Shown one piece after another: positions 45,654 to 55,176 of a stretch of DNA of 64,000 nucleotides; position 1 is the first letter of the stretch; every line of letters starts with the position of its first letter. Both the position numbers and the translations under genes were made by a program. The notes beneath the pieces were generated by a model. It searched no databases. It saw only the letters and a program-made list of their open reading frames with translations, and was not told the origin of the DNA. Origin of the DNA: Bdellovibrionales bacterium (lineage in GTDB: Bacteria > Bdellovibrionota > Bdellovibrionia > Bdellovibrionales > UBA1609). The stretch is from contig JADJVA010000020.1 in assembly GCA_016716765.1 (NCBI GenBank), positions 806,001 to 870,000 of the forward strand. The letters run 5' to 3'.

Positions 45654-46670
45654 ATGATTGAACGAGTCACTGCCGGCATTCGCCACCTCATCTTGATTCT
45701 TACTTCGGCGACGTTCGTGCAGGCAAGCTTTGCAGGCGCGAGCAAATGTGAGCAGCTGTTAGGAGCAGGTCAAATTTCTGCTCGAGAGCGTACGGCAAGC
45801 CTCTCCACAAGTGACGACTTGAGAAATTTCCAGAGCCTGGCCTTTGACGTGGTTGATTCTCGACCCGGAGTTCATGGCGGAAAGCGGCTGATCGTTAAAC
45901 GTAAGGGACCATGGTTTGATCTCAAAAGCGAAATTGATGAAAAGGTCGGTGACTTGGTTCCGGATCTTCGTGCCAACATTTTCTTATTAGGAAAAAAGGA
46001 GGCGGCTTTCTTTGGTTTTGAACTGCTCGACGATTTCACTCTGACAGTTCCAGACGCTAGGGAGCTAAATGGCGCTATCTCGAGATTCAATTCTGGACTT
46101 CACCCTGAAGATCCAAGGCGAATTGCCATTTCGGTTTATGAAATTCCAGAAGTCACCAATTCACTGACAGATTATCTAGGAAACTTCATTCATGATGGTC
46201 AAATTCCCATTTCACAAAAGGGAAAGGGATTTTTTCATGACATAGGGGCTCACGCAATCGAGGGCTTCTTTGTGGACAATCGTTTGGTCGAGATCATCAA
46301 GTCACGAACTGATTTCATCGGAAAGCTTCTTTCTGAATTGCGTCTGGACGTCGATGGAAAATCTGTTCTTCCGGAATTTAAAAGAGCGTCAGCGGAAATA
46401 AGGAATAGCCTTGTAAGTATGATTGATCAACTCGGGGCCTTCGGCTCGCTGTTTTTAAATCCAGAGGACAGGATTTTCTTCGGCCGAATCGGATTACAGC
46501 AGTACGAAGCCGTAATAGATGATCCAAAACTGAAAGAACTACTACCGGAAGATCTTGTTGAATTCACGAAGTCTGAGGGGGCCACTCCTTTCTTTCTATT
46601 CCATCGGTTTTGGATTGCAATGGAAAAGGATTTTCCCAATTTTCTAAAAACCATGATCGTTGAACAATGA
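45654..46670 (+). CDS. exported protein of unknown function under sigma-54 control
   Basis: A 338-residue protein. The start at 45654 is chosen because GGAGG lies seven bases before it and a signal peptide follows (ending ASFAGA). The mature protein is mixed alpha/beta and I recognise no family; GGKRLIVKRKGPWFDL, a central DIGAHAIEGFFVDNR and a helical C terminus are the visible features. A strong sigma-54 promoter precedes it. Confidence 0.7.
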   Translation: MIERVTAGIRHLILILTSATFVQASFAGASKCEQLLGAGQISARERTASLSTSDDLRNFQSLAFDVVDSRPGVHGGKRLIVKRKGPWFDLKSEIDEKVGDLVPDLRANIFLLGKKEAAFFGFELLDDFTLTVPDARELNGAISRFNSGLHPEDPRRIAISVYEIPEVTNSLTDYLGNFIHDGQIPISQKGKGFFHDIGAHAIEGFFVDNRLVEIIKSRTDFIGKLLSELRLDVDGKSVLPEFKRASAEIRNSLVSMIDQLGAFGSLFLNPEDRIFFGRIGLQQYEAVIDDPKLKELLPEDLVEFTKSEGATPFFLFHRFWIAMEKDFPNFLKTMIVEQ

Positions 46671-46720
46671 TGATTTTAGACTATGCGCATTATTTTTGAG
46701 ACATTTGAAAGATAAGTACA

Positions 46721-46797
46721 TGGTGACCACGGCAAGGATTGAACTTGCGACCTGCAGTTTAGGAAACTGCTGCTCTATCCAACTGAGCTACGTGGTC
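46721..46797 (-). tRNA. tRNA-Arg (anticodon CCU)
   Basis: A full cloverleaf on the minus strand: acceptor stem GACCACG/CGTGGTC, D-arm AGCTCAGTTGGATAGAGC, anticodon stem GCAGT/ACTGC around loop TTCCTAA (anticodon CCT), T-arm with GTTCAATCC, and an encoded CCA end at 46721-46723. It decodes AGG. Confidence 0.95.
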
Positions 46798-46900
46798 AAC
46801 TTCTACTCCACTCAGCGCCCGGCTTTGGGAGGGTTTTCACTTCATATACTGATTTTGAATCAAAGTTAAGACCACATTTGTGCCATCGTGCAAAAACCTG

Positions 46901-48316
46901 TCACCCTGCTGCTTCTTCATCGATTTCGTCATCGGAGATTGTTCCGAGATTGTATTTCTCTACCCGATAGCGCATCGAACGAAAGGTGATATTGAGCAGT
47001 CGAGCAGCCCTCTTCTTGACACCATTGGCCGCATGGATGGCTTTGACCAAGAGCTCCTTTTCGATCTGTCCTATAATTTTGTCCAGTTCTATCCCATCTT
47101 CAGTGATCTCGATTTCATGGCTCGATGCCAATTTTCGACCGTTCGGGGTGTTCACAAAAGGAGGGAGAGACTCGGGCAAAATCGTCGCTCCGCCCTCAAG
47201 TGCGACTGTTCTTTCAATAATGTTTTCTAACTCGCGTACGTTTCCAGGATATTGATATTTCTTGAGCATATCCATCGCTTCTGCGCTGATACCGTTTATG
47301 GATTTGGTCAATCTCTCGTTATACTTTGCTAAAAAGTGGTTCGCTAGAAGAGGAATATCACCGGCACGCTCCCTCAAGGCTGGCATTCTAATATTTATGA
47401 CATTCAAACGGTAAAACAGATCTTGACGAAAATCACCGGTGCTCACCATTTCCTCAAGATCTCTGTTGGTTGCCGCAATGATTCGTACATCTACCTTGGT
47501 GTCGTCAATACCTCCGACCCGGCGAATGACTCGCTCTTGAATGGCGCGGAGAAGCTTGACCTGAATAGACGGAGGAAGCTCCCCCACCTCATCAAGAAAT
47601 AGGGTCCCACCGTCGGCGACTTCGAATAATCCCGCTTTGTCGACAACAGCCCCCGTAAAGGAGCCCTTCTTGTGTCCAAACATTTCTGATTCCATGAGAG
47701 ATTCGGGAATTGCGCCACAGTTGATGGTCACAAAAGCCTTGTCCTTTAAGGGTCCATTGTAATGGATCGCTTTGGCTACCATTTCCTTACCTGTTCCGCT
47801 TTCGCCAGTAACCAAAATGTTCGTGGGCGTAGATGAAACCCGGCGCACCATCTCAAATATTCGGTGCATGGCATCCGAGTTTCCCACCACACTTTGAAAA
47901 CTAAACTCCCGGGTCAGCTCCTTTTTTAGAACGCGATTCTCAACTTCAAGATTTTTGCTGCGCAAAGCGTTTGCTATGTTGATTCTTACTTCGTCAATTT
48001 TGAATGGCTTCGTCAAATAATCATAGGCCCCCAATTTCATTGCCTCTACGGCATTTTCCGTAGATCCAAAGGCCGTGATCATCATAAACAACATGTCGGG
48101 GAACTGATCCTTCACTTGGCGCAGCAGCTCAATTCCAGTCAGATTTGGCATCTGCAAATCAGAGATCACCATGTCGATCGCTTTTTTCTTGAGAATCTCC
48201 AGAGCTTTCTGTCCATCTTCGGCACAGGTGACTTCGTAGCCCTCTTTTCGAAGCATGATGTCCAGAAATTCGCGAATTGATTCCTCATCGTCCACAACTA
48301 AAATTCTCGGTTTCAT
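46901..48316 (-). CDS. pilR: sigma-54 response regulator of type IV pili
   Basis: A 471-residue NtrC-type activator. Receiver with phosphoacceptor Asp53 (ISDLQMP) and KPF lysine; AAA+ domain with Walker A GESGTGKE, the sigma-54 contact loop GSFTGA (the PilR-like variant of GAFTGA), and Walker B GGTLFLDEVGELP; C-terminal Fis-type helix-turn-helix (NGVKKRAARLLNITFRSMRY). It follows pilS by 116 bases in the pilus block. PilR proteins normally activate pilin genes; no pilin gene lies in the window. Confidence 0.93.
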   Translation of the reverse strand: MKPRILVVDDEESIREFLDIMLRKEGYEVTCAEDGQKALEILKKKAIDMVISDLQMPNLTGIELLRQVKDQFPDMLFMMITAFGSTENAVEAMKLGAYDYLTKPFKIDEVRINIANALRSKNLEVENRVLKKELTREFSFQSVVGNSDAMHRIFEMVRRVSSTPTNILVTGESGTGKEMVAKAIHYNGPLKDKAFVTINCGAIPESLMESEMFGHKKGSFTGAVVDKAGLFEVADGGTLFLDEVGELPPSIQVKLLRAIQERVIRRVGGIDDTKVDVRIIAATNRDLEEMVSTGDFRQDLFYRLNVINIRMPALRERAGDIPLLANHFLAKYNERLTKSINGISAEAMDMLKKYQYPGNVRELENIIERTVALEGGATILPESLPPFVNTPNGRKLASSHEIEITEDGIELDKIIGQIEKELLVKAIHAANGVKKRAARLLNITFRSMRYRVEKYNLGTISDDEIDEEAAG

Positions 48317-48432
48317 TCCCTGATCCCTCTTCCAGTTTGTTTCCCATTTTCTTACGTAAACCTGCTCTTTACAACATTTAACAATAAAGTCCGGACAGGT
48401 GGACTCGACAGAGGACCAGAAGGAAGACCTCT

Positions 48433-50117
48433 TCAGGCTATGCGCAAACGGGGTTTCTCCCCTTGGGTATCAGGACTGGGAAATTCTATGATAAAAGAGG
48501 TCCCCTTCTTCGGAGTGGATTCCACGCTGATCGTTGCCCCATGACTATCAAGAATTTTGTGTGCGATAGCAAGGCCCAATCCTGTGCCACCTGGTTTTGT
48601 CGTGTGAAACGGTTCAAAAATTCTTCCGCGATTTGACTCTGCAATTCCACAACCATTGTCCTCAATTCTCAGTTGAACTCGTTGGACAAGATCGAGATCC
48701 TTCGTTTCAATTTTCAAAACTGGCTCGCTCACCTCTCCCATCGCCTGGTAGGCATTAATAACGATGTTAAGTAAGGCCTGACGAAGTTTGTCTCTGTGCC
48801 CATAGATCAATCGACCGCTCTTAAGCACGAGATCCCGCCTGACGGGAACGCGCGAAAGAGTCCCATTTCCTACAAAATCAGATATTTCCTGAATGAGTTG
48901 ATTCAGATTTATCGGATCCTCGATCCGAGCGTGAGGTCTCACGTAGTCCAAAAACTCCGTAATTAAATCATTCAGTCTGTCGATTTCCTTGAGAACGATG
49001 CTCATTAATTTTTTATCTTCAGTAGAAGAAGCGAAATTGGAGGTTGATAAAAGCTGAATACTCCCACTGATGCTTGCCAAAGGATTTCGGATCTCATGCG
49101 CGATTCCAGCCGCAAGCTGACCGACGGCAGCCATTTTTTCTTGCTGCCTCATCGCGTACTCAATTTTTTTAATTTGAGTCAAATCTTGAAATGTAAAAAC
49201 ATAACCAAGGATAACACTGTCGGCATTACGCAAAAATCCAAGGGTTATCTCAATTGTGGATTTTTCTCCTCGATAATTTTTGTATTCAACTTCAAAACGA
49301 TTATTCGTGTTTTGCTCTTGTTGAAGTGCGAACAAACTAAAATCACTATTTAAATCTGGAAAAATAGAGAAAATTGATTTGTTCAACAAATCACGGTCTT
49401 CGAGTATCCCAATCGCGGCCTGATTAACTTGACTAACAATTCCATCGAGACCAGTTGTAAAAGTCCCGTTGCCATATTGTCTACAATCATCTGATTGAGA
49501 TCGCGGAGCACCTCAATATCTCTCTGTCGCTCCGCCAACTCAGAACCCATGAAATTCAATTGCTCACTCAATATCCCACCTAAAAATGCCACGGCATAAA
49601 AGGCGATATTGTTCAATCCTACTGCAAAATAGAGTGTTTGACCTTGGATAGATGGCCCAATGATCATTAGAAAACTAAAAAGAATAGAGGTCCAAAGAGC
49701 CAAAAGGAGAGCTCCCTTCCTCTGAAAAACCAAGCCACAGAGAATGATGTTCACAAGGTAAAGAAAAAGAAATACCGACTGACTCGTGCCGGTAAAATAG
49801 ATGAGCACTGTTACAAATAAGGCATCAAAACCAAAGAGACTGGCATTAAAAAAACCATGCCATTTTCCTGCGCTATCAAAAAAATGTATGTAGATCGCAT
49901 TAAATGAAAACGAAAAAAACAACAATAAATAAAACGGAAGCCACACGTCAAGACTGATGAAAGGTCCTTGCGTTGATTGAAAGACGAGTGCAACCAGCAA
50001 GATCGCAACGAGAAATAAAACCCGACAGGCTTCAATCATCAGTAAACGTCGCTTTTCGTTATCCAATCCCATTGGACTGGTGCCCGAAATGCTGGTTACC
50101 AAATTGAGAGTTGTCAT
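48433..50117 (-). CDS. pilS: type IV pilus sensor histidine kinase, frameshifted
   Basis: About 561 residues once corrected. The N-terminal half has six or so membrane segments (about 25-190), then a PAS-like region, and the kinase core with H-box GIAHEIRNPLASISGSI, N-box NIVINAYQAM and G-boxes DNGCGIAES and GGTGLGLAIAHK. The frame breaks at the A4 run at 49459-49462: adding one base turns GLLQLVS into GLFTTGLDGIVSQVNQAAIG, a natural PAS beginning. The gene lies two bases after pilC and is paired with pilR. If the break were real, the sensor and kinase parts would be separate proteins. Confidence 0.9.
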
Positions 50118-50119
50118 GA

Positions 50120-51340
50120 TTATTTGTCTCCGACAACGTTAGCCATATTAAAAATTGGCAAGTACATGGCAACAACGAGGACGGCAATGATTCCACCCAA
50201 AAAGACCATCAGTAACGGCTCAATCATACTCGTTAATGTATTGGCTGCTTGGTCTACCTCATCCTCATAGAAATCGGCAATTTTCCCCAACATCGTGTCC
50301 AAGTTTCCGGTCTGCTCTCCCACCGAAATCATTTGAACAACCATGTTAGGCATATATTTTTCTTGTTTGAGTGGCTCGGCGAGGGTTTTCCCTTTGCTCA
50401 CAGATGTCTTTGCTTTCTGAATGGCATTTTCAATGATCCAATTGCCGGCCGTGTTGGCCGCAATCTCAAGTGAGTCCATGATTCGTACCCCTGCTTGCAA
50501 TAGGGTTGACAACGTTCGAGTGAATCGAGCGATAGAACCCTTAAGAATCAAGTCACCAAAGATAGGTACGTCAAGAATAAAGGCGTCGAGAATCTTTCGT
50601 CCGTTTTCTGTGGCATAATATGTCTTTAAGGACAGGGGGATTCCGACCACAACCGCAATGACCAAGTACCAATATTTCTGAACCATCTTGCTGGCATTAA
50701 TTACCCATTGTGTGAGCGTGGGTAATTCCTGACCCATTCCCTCGAACATTGCGACAAACTGTGGAATCACAAATACGAGAATTCCAACAATGACCCCTGT
50801 TGCGACGACGACAATGGCTCCTGGATACCACAATGCGCCTACAATTTTTCCCTTCATTTTGACTGATTTTTCAATGTATTCCGCAAGGCGATTGAGGACT
50901 CCATCGAGCATACCGCCTTCCTCTCCCGCCGTAATCAAATTGACATACATTCGGTCAAAAACATGACCGTGAACTCCCATGGCTTGGGCCAGCGGCTTTC
51001 CTTTTTCAACATCTTCCACAACCTTTTCAAGAACTCGACCTAATGCTGGACTCCTCGCTCCTTGAATCATGGCCTCAAGACTTTGCACGACAGGAACTCC
51101 CGCCCCGATAAGCACGGCTAGCTGGCGAGTAAATATCTGAAGATCTTTTCGACTGACAGAATCCTTAAAAAGAGCAAACTTCTTTAACTCCTTATTTAAG
51201 CCTCCTCGAGCAGTGATCTTGATCGGAATCATTTTTTGAGCGCGTATTTTTACCCGGGCCTCAGCTTCGTTAAGTGCCTCGACCTCACCCTTAACGAACT
51301 TCCCATCAGTGGACTTCGCTTGAAATATATAAATTGGCAT
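50120..51340 (-). CDS. pilC: type IV pilus inner-membrane platform protein
   Basis: A 406-residue protein of the PilC/GspF family with two repeated domains (residues about 60-200 and 270-400: FTRQLAVLIGAGVPVVQSLE and FTRTLSTLLQAGVRIMDSLE) and three membrane segments. It anchors the PilB/PilT motors to the pilus base. Starts with MPIYIFQAKSTDGKFVKGEV, as usual. It lies 23 bases behind pilT. Confidence 0.96.
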   Translation of the reverse strand: MPIYIFQAKSTDGKFVKGEVEALNEAEARVKIRAQKMIPIKITARGGLNKELKKFALFKDSVSRKDLQIFTRQLAVLIGAGVPVVQSLEAMIQGARSPALGRVLEKVVEDVEKGKPLAQAMGVHGHVFDRMYVNLITAGEEGGMLDGVLNRLAEYIEKSVKMKGKIVGALWYPGAIVVVATGVIVGILVFVIPQFVAMFEGMGQELPTLTQWVINASKMVQKYWYLVIAVVVGIPLSLKTYYATENGRKILDAFILDVPIFGDLILKGSIARFTRTLSTLLQAGVRIMDSLEIAANTAGNWIIENAIQKAKTSVSKGKTLAEPLKQEKYMPNMVVQMISVGEQTGNLDTMLGKIADFYEDEVDQAANTLTSMIEPLLMVFLGGIIAVLVVAMYLPIFNMANVVGDK

Positions 51341-51363
51341 AATCTAACACCCAATCGCTGCTT

Positions 51364-52431
51364 TTAAATGCCAGCCTGTTTTAATAATTTATCAAGTTCC
51401 TCAGGATCGGCTGTGACCGAAAATGCACTGCGAATGTCTATTTTTCTTTTGAGAATAAAATTCATCAGGGATTGATTTAGGGTCACCATTCCTGATTTCT
51501 CCTGTCCAACCTGCATCATGCCATAGATCTGATGAAGCTTACCTTCCCTGACCAAATTCCGAATTGTCGTATTCATCAATAAAAATTCGACGACTGGAAC
51601 AACCCCTCCCTTATTTCCAGGGACCAGGCGCTGGCTCACAATGGCGTTAAGGGTAAAACTCAATTGCACCCGAATTCTTGCCTGTTGTTCGGAGGGAAAA
51701 ACTGAAACGATTCGATTGATTGTCTGCAAAGCTGAATTTGTGTGAAGGGTTGCAAAAACCAAGTGACCAGTTTCAGCAATGAGCAAAGCCGCTTCAATGG
51801 TCTCCAAGTCTCTCATTTCACCCAACAAGCAAACATCAAGATCCTGCCTCAATATTGCCTTGAGGGCGTTCTTATAGCCATGAGTATCATGGCCCACTTC
51901 TCGCTGGCTCACAATGCAGTTCTTATGGCTATGAACGTACTCGATCGGATCTTCGATAGAAATAATATGCCCGCGACGCTCACGATTCACTTTGTCAACA
52001 AGAGCCGCAATTGTCGTTGATTTGCCCGACCCCGTAGGGCCCGTCACCAATACAATTCCAGAAGGAAAATTGGTTACCTTCTCAATGACTGGCGGAAGAG
52101 ACAACATACGGAGATCAGGAATTTCCAACGGAATTCTTCTAAAAACGCCAGAAACAGCTCCACGTTGAAAAAAGAGATTTCCGCGAAAGCGAGCCATGTT
52201 TTTGATTCCAAAACTAAAATCAATTTCCCTTTGTTCCTCAAAACTGCTCTTCTGTAAATCCGTTAAAATGGAATAACACAGCCTTCGCGTGTCCTCTCCT
52301 GAAAGATCACGAGTCTTGACCCGGACGATTCTCCCATCTATTCGCAAAACTGGTGGCGATCCAACAACAAGATGCAGATCTGAGGCCCCCTGCTTAACCG
52401 CTGCCTTGAGCAACTGGTGAAGTGTAATCAT
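51364..52431 (-). CDS. pilT: pilus retraction ATPase
   Basis: A 355-residue GspE-type ATPase. Walker A is GPTGSGKSTT, the Asp box is ISIEDPIEYVH, Walker B is LLGEMRDLETIEAAL, and the His box is AETGHLVFATLHTNSA. The AIRNLIRE retraction motif region reads TIRNLVREGKLHQIYGMMQ, which supports PilT rather than an extension motor. It overlaps pilB by four bases. Confidence 0.95.
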   Translation of the reverse strand: MITLHQLLKAAVKQGASDLHLVVGSPPVLRIDGRIVRVKTRDLSGEDTRRLCYSILTDLQKSSFEEQREIDFSFGIKNMARFRGNLFFQRGAVSGVFRRIPLEIPDLRMLSLPPVIEKVTNFPSGIVLVTGPTGSGKSTTIAALVDKVNRERRGHIISIEDPIEYVHSHKNCIVSQREVGHDTHGYKNALKAILRQDLDVCLLGEMRDLETIEAALLIAETGHLVFATLHTNSALQTINRIVSVFPSEQQARIRVQLSFTLNAIVSQRLVPGNKGGVVPVVEFLLMNTTIRNLVREGKLHQIYGMMQVGQEKSGMVTLNQSLMNFILKRKIDIRSAFSVTADPEELDKLLKQAGI

Positions 52432-54143
52432 TTTTGGTCTCCGACGGAAGAATTGATAACTTCCTGAACTGTAGTCAAACCCATTTGCAACTTTCTAAGC
52501 GCACTTGCTCGGAGAGTCAGCATGCCATCAGCGACAGCTGCCTTTTTCATCTCAAACGGAGTCGCACCTTTCAAAACAGACTCCTTCAAGGCGAGGGTCA
52601 TGGGCATCATCTCATAAATTGCCACTCGACCCTTGAGCCCCGTGCCATTACATTCTCCACATCCTTCGCCCTTTTTCAAATCTTTAAATGCATCAATCTC
52701 TTCGGGCTTAACACCCAATGAAATCAAAACCTCAGGTGCCACGCGGATATCTGTCTTGCAGGAAGTGCAAATTTTTCTCATCAGTCGTTGGGCAATAATT
52801 AAGGTGATCGCCTCAGCCACCATGAAACCGGGAACCCCCATGTCCAAGAGACGAGCGACTGAAGCCGGCGCGTCATTTGTATGAAGGGTGCTCAGCACCA
52901 AATGACCCGTGGAAGCTGCCTTGAAGGCAATATTTGCGGTTTCCAAATCGCGAATCTCTCCCAACATGATGACTTCAGGATCTTGACGAAGAAAAGCCCT
53001 TAAAATCTCCGTAAAACCAACGCCAATTTCTCCCTGAACTTGAACCTGATTTATCCCGTCAAGATTGAACTCAACAGGGTCTTCGGCCGTCGAAATGTTT
53101 CTTTTTGGTTCGTTCAGAGCCGCCAGGGCTGAGTACAAAGTCGTTGTCTTGCCGCTCCCTGTAGGTCCGGTCACAAGTGTCATCCCTTGAGGTCGATGAA
53201 TTGATTCCTGAAAAAGCCCGAGCTGGTGGTCATCCATTCCCAACTTAGTCATATCAACCTGAAGATTTGATTTGTCCAAGATACGGAGCACAATTTTTTC
53301 TCCGTAAATAGTCGGAACGCTATTAACCCGAAAATCGATTTCTTTGCCACTCTTCACTCGCACCTTTAGGCGACCGTCCTGAGGTCGCCGTCTCTCTCCA
53401 ATGTCCATCTTACTGATAATTTTGATTCGGCTCACTACGGCCGCCGCTGTCCCCGGTGGAGGTTGAGTCTTTTCGTGAAGAACTCCATCAATACGAAACC
53501 TAATGCGAAATCGCTTTTCATAGGGTTCTATGTGGATATCTGAGGCCTTCAATTTAATGGCCTCTGCCAATGTTGCGTTCACAAAACGAATAATGGGACC
53601 CGCACCGGCCTCTGACTCACGATCCACCACCTCGGCTGCCGCTCCGGAACTCACAAATGATTCATCTGCATCCGCAATTTCGGACATGATGCTATCAAAC
53701 CGAGCAGAGGTGCTTCGATAATACTTATCGATGGCATTGGCAATCGAGACCTCGGAGGCCACGACAACGTCGATTTTACAACGAGTCAGAAGCGCTAAGT
53801 CATCTTTCACAAAAATATTTGATGGATCGGCAAATGCCACAACAAGGTTTTTTCCAGCGATCGTCACAGGAATAACGTGGTGCTTTTCACAGACCTGTCC
53901 TGAAATCATTTTCAAGGCCTCAGGATCTATCTCAAAGGAGTTAAGATCGATGGTCGGCACATCAAATTGCCTTCCCAGAAATTCTGCCAGATCTTTTTCC
54001 GCCACATATCCGAGTCGAACCAGAGCCGAGGTCAGTCTTCCCCCAGAAGCTTTTTGCTCCTTTCTCGCTTGTTCCAATTGATCATAATCAATCAGACTTT
54101 CTTTAACTAAGATCTCACCCAGACCCTTTCTTGCAGCACTCAT
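52428..54143 (-). CDS. pilB: pilus assembly ATPase
   Basis: A 571-residue extension motor. N-terminal MshEN-type domain (LGEILVKESLIDYDQLEQA), then the core with Walker A GPTGSGKTTT, Asp box STAEDPVEFNLDGINQVQV, Walker B IMLGEIRDLETANIAFKA and a four-cysteine zinc motif (CTSC and CGEC). It heads the pilB-pilT-pilC-pilS-pilR transcript and starts with ATG at 54143. The 139 bases upstream hold no gene. Confidence 0.96.
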   Translation of the reverse strand: MSAARKGLGEILVKESLIDYDQLEQARKEQKASGGRLTSALVRLGYVAEKDLAEFLGRQFDVPTIDLNSFEIDPEALKMISGQVCEKHHVIPVTIAGKNLVVAFADPSNIFVKDDLALLTRCKIDVVVASEVSIANAIDKYYRSTSARFDSIMSEIADADESFVSSGAAAEVVDRESEAGAGPIIRFVNATLAEAIKLKASDIHIEPYEKRFRIRFRIDGVLHEKTQPPPGTAAAVVSRIKIISKMDIGERRRPQDGRLKVRVKSGKEIDFRVNSVPTIYGEKIVLRILDKSNLQVDMTKLGMDDHQLGLFQESIHRPQGMTLVTGPTGSGKTTTLYSALAALNEPKRNISTAEDPVEFNLDGINQVQVQGEIGVGFTEILRAFLRQDPEVIMLGEIRDLETANIAFKAASTGHLVLSTLHTNDAPASVARLLDMGVPGFMVAEAITLIIAQRLMRKICTSCKTDIRVAPEVLISLGVKPEEIDAFKDLKKGEGCGECNGTGLKGRVAIYEMMPMTLALKESVLKGATPFEMKKAAVADGMLTLRASALRKLQMGLTTVQEVINSSVGDQK

Positions 54144-54282
54144 CTGAAACCTTCCTCAGTGTGATCTAAATGACTCATTTTGAGGATTAAGAAGTAAAAA
54201 ATTGCAAATTGCACACTAGCCCTCTTAAATCTCTCAACATCTTGAAAATGATATCGGAGATTTCAGCGATAATTTTGAAGGC

Positions 54283-55176
54283 TTATTGTTTAAAAGATTC
54301 GCCGGAGACCTCTTGGACGGCAAGAGAAGGTTTTTTATACAGATTTATCAGTTTACTTAAATACTTTTCTCGGTCGAGCTTCTCGCCAAAAGTCCAGCCC
54401 GCCCAAATAACATCGGCCCAGCTGGCTATTTCAAATCCATGAATAACTTTGGTTCCAATCTGTTTGGCTTCGTTTATCAGAAAACTCGTCTCCTCTGTCA
54501 GATTGAGATCCCATACAACCCCACCTGGCTCAAGAAAATTAAAGTAAAGAAGTTCTGGGATGAGCTCGTTCTCGGGACCGGCCGGAGTCGTATTGATCAT
54601 GATGCTGTTGGTCCCAGGCAACATGATCAGTTGATTTACCGGAGTAAAAGAAAAATTCACCCCAAAATAAGCCTTTTTTAGATCTGCTATCAAACTCAAA
54701 CCCTGGTCCAGGAATTGGTTGGTGATTTTAAATTCCCTAAAGCCAATTTTGACCAAAGAAGAGATAGCCACCCTTGCCGCAGCACCCGACCCCACAATCA
54801 ATGCAGAAGCTTCCACATTCAATCCGTCTCCATACTGACGCAATACATGATGAAAGGCTCCAAAAATAGCGGAATAGGTCCACCATTTTCCTTCGGTTTC
54901 AAGAAGCGTATCGGCAGCGCCCAGACTCATCATCCCCGCGTGCTCATGAGGAAAGAACCGTGTGACCAGCTCGCCAAAGGGGCTGCCAATTCTAATTCCT
55001 CTGCACTTTTTAAGGGCTTCGCTCAGTTTTAAGTCAAAGGATTCAGGATCAACCACAACAGATTCATATTGATTCTTGCATCCAGCCTCATTGAGTTCAG
55101 CTGAAAGAAGATTCCACCTCTCATCCTGAGGATGTAAGGCTATTTCAGTCCAAATTTGTTTTGTTGGCCCTCCCAA
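54283..55176 (-). CDS. shikimate dehydrogenase-like protein with lost catalytic residues
   Basis: A protein of up to 297 residues with the AroE layout, including the NADP-fold GSGAAARVAISSL and MINTTPAG. Catalytic positions are replaced: the NVTxPxK box reads RIGSPFGE (Lys to Gly68), the NTD box reads YSA (Asp to Ala103), and the QA motif near the end reads WA. It is therefore unlikely to be an active shikimate dehydrogenase and may bind a nucleotide or act on another substrate. The annotated start is TTG inside ribF; a later start is possible. Confidence 0.7.
   Translation of the reverse strand: MGGPTKQIWTEIALHPQDERWNLLSAELNEAGCKNQYESVVVDPESFDLKLSEALKKCRGIRIGSPFGELVTRFFPHEHAGMMSLGAADTLLETEGKWWTYSAIFGAFHHVLRQYGDGLNVEASALIVGSGAAARVAISSLVKIGFREFKITNQFLDQGLSLIADLKKAYFGVNFSFTPVNQLIMLPGTNSIMINTTPAGPENELIPELLYFNFLEPGGVVWDLNLTEETSFLINEAKQIGTKVIHGFEIASWADVIWAGWTFGEKLDREKYLSKLINLYKKPSLAVQEVSGESFKQ

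Noticed and set aside
46721..46797. tRNA gene as attachment site of an integrated element
   Set aside because: There is no integrase, no repeated tRNA end and no foreign block beside it.
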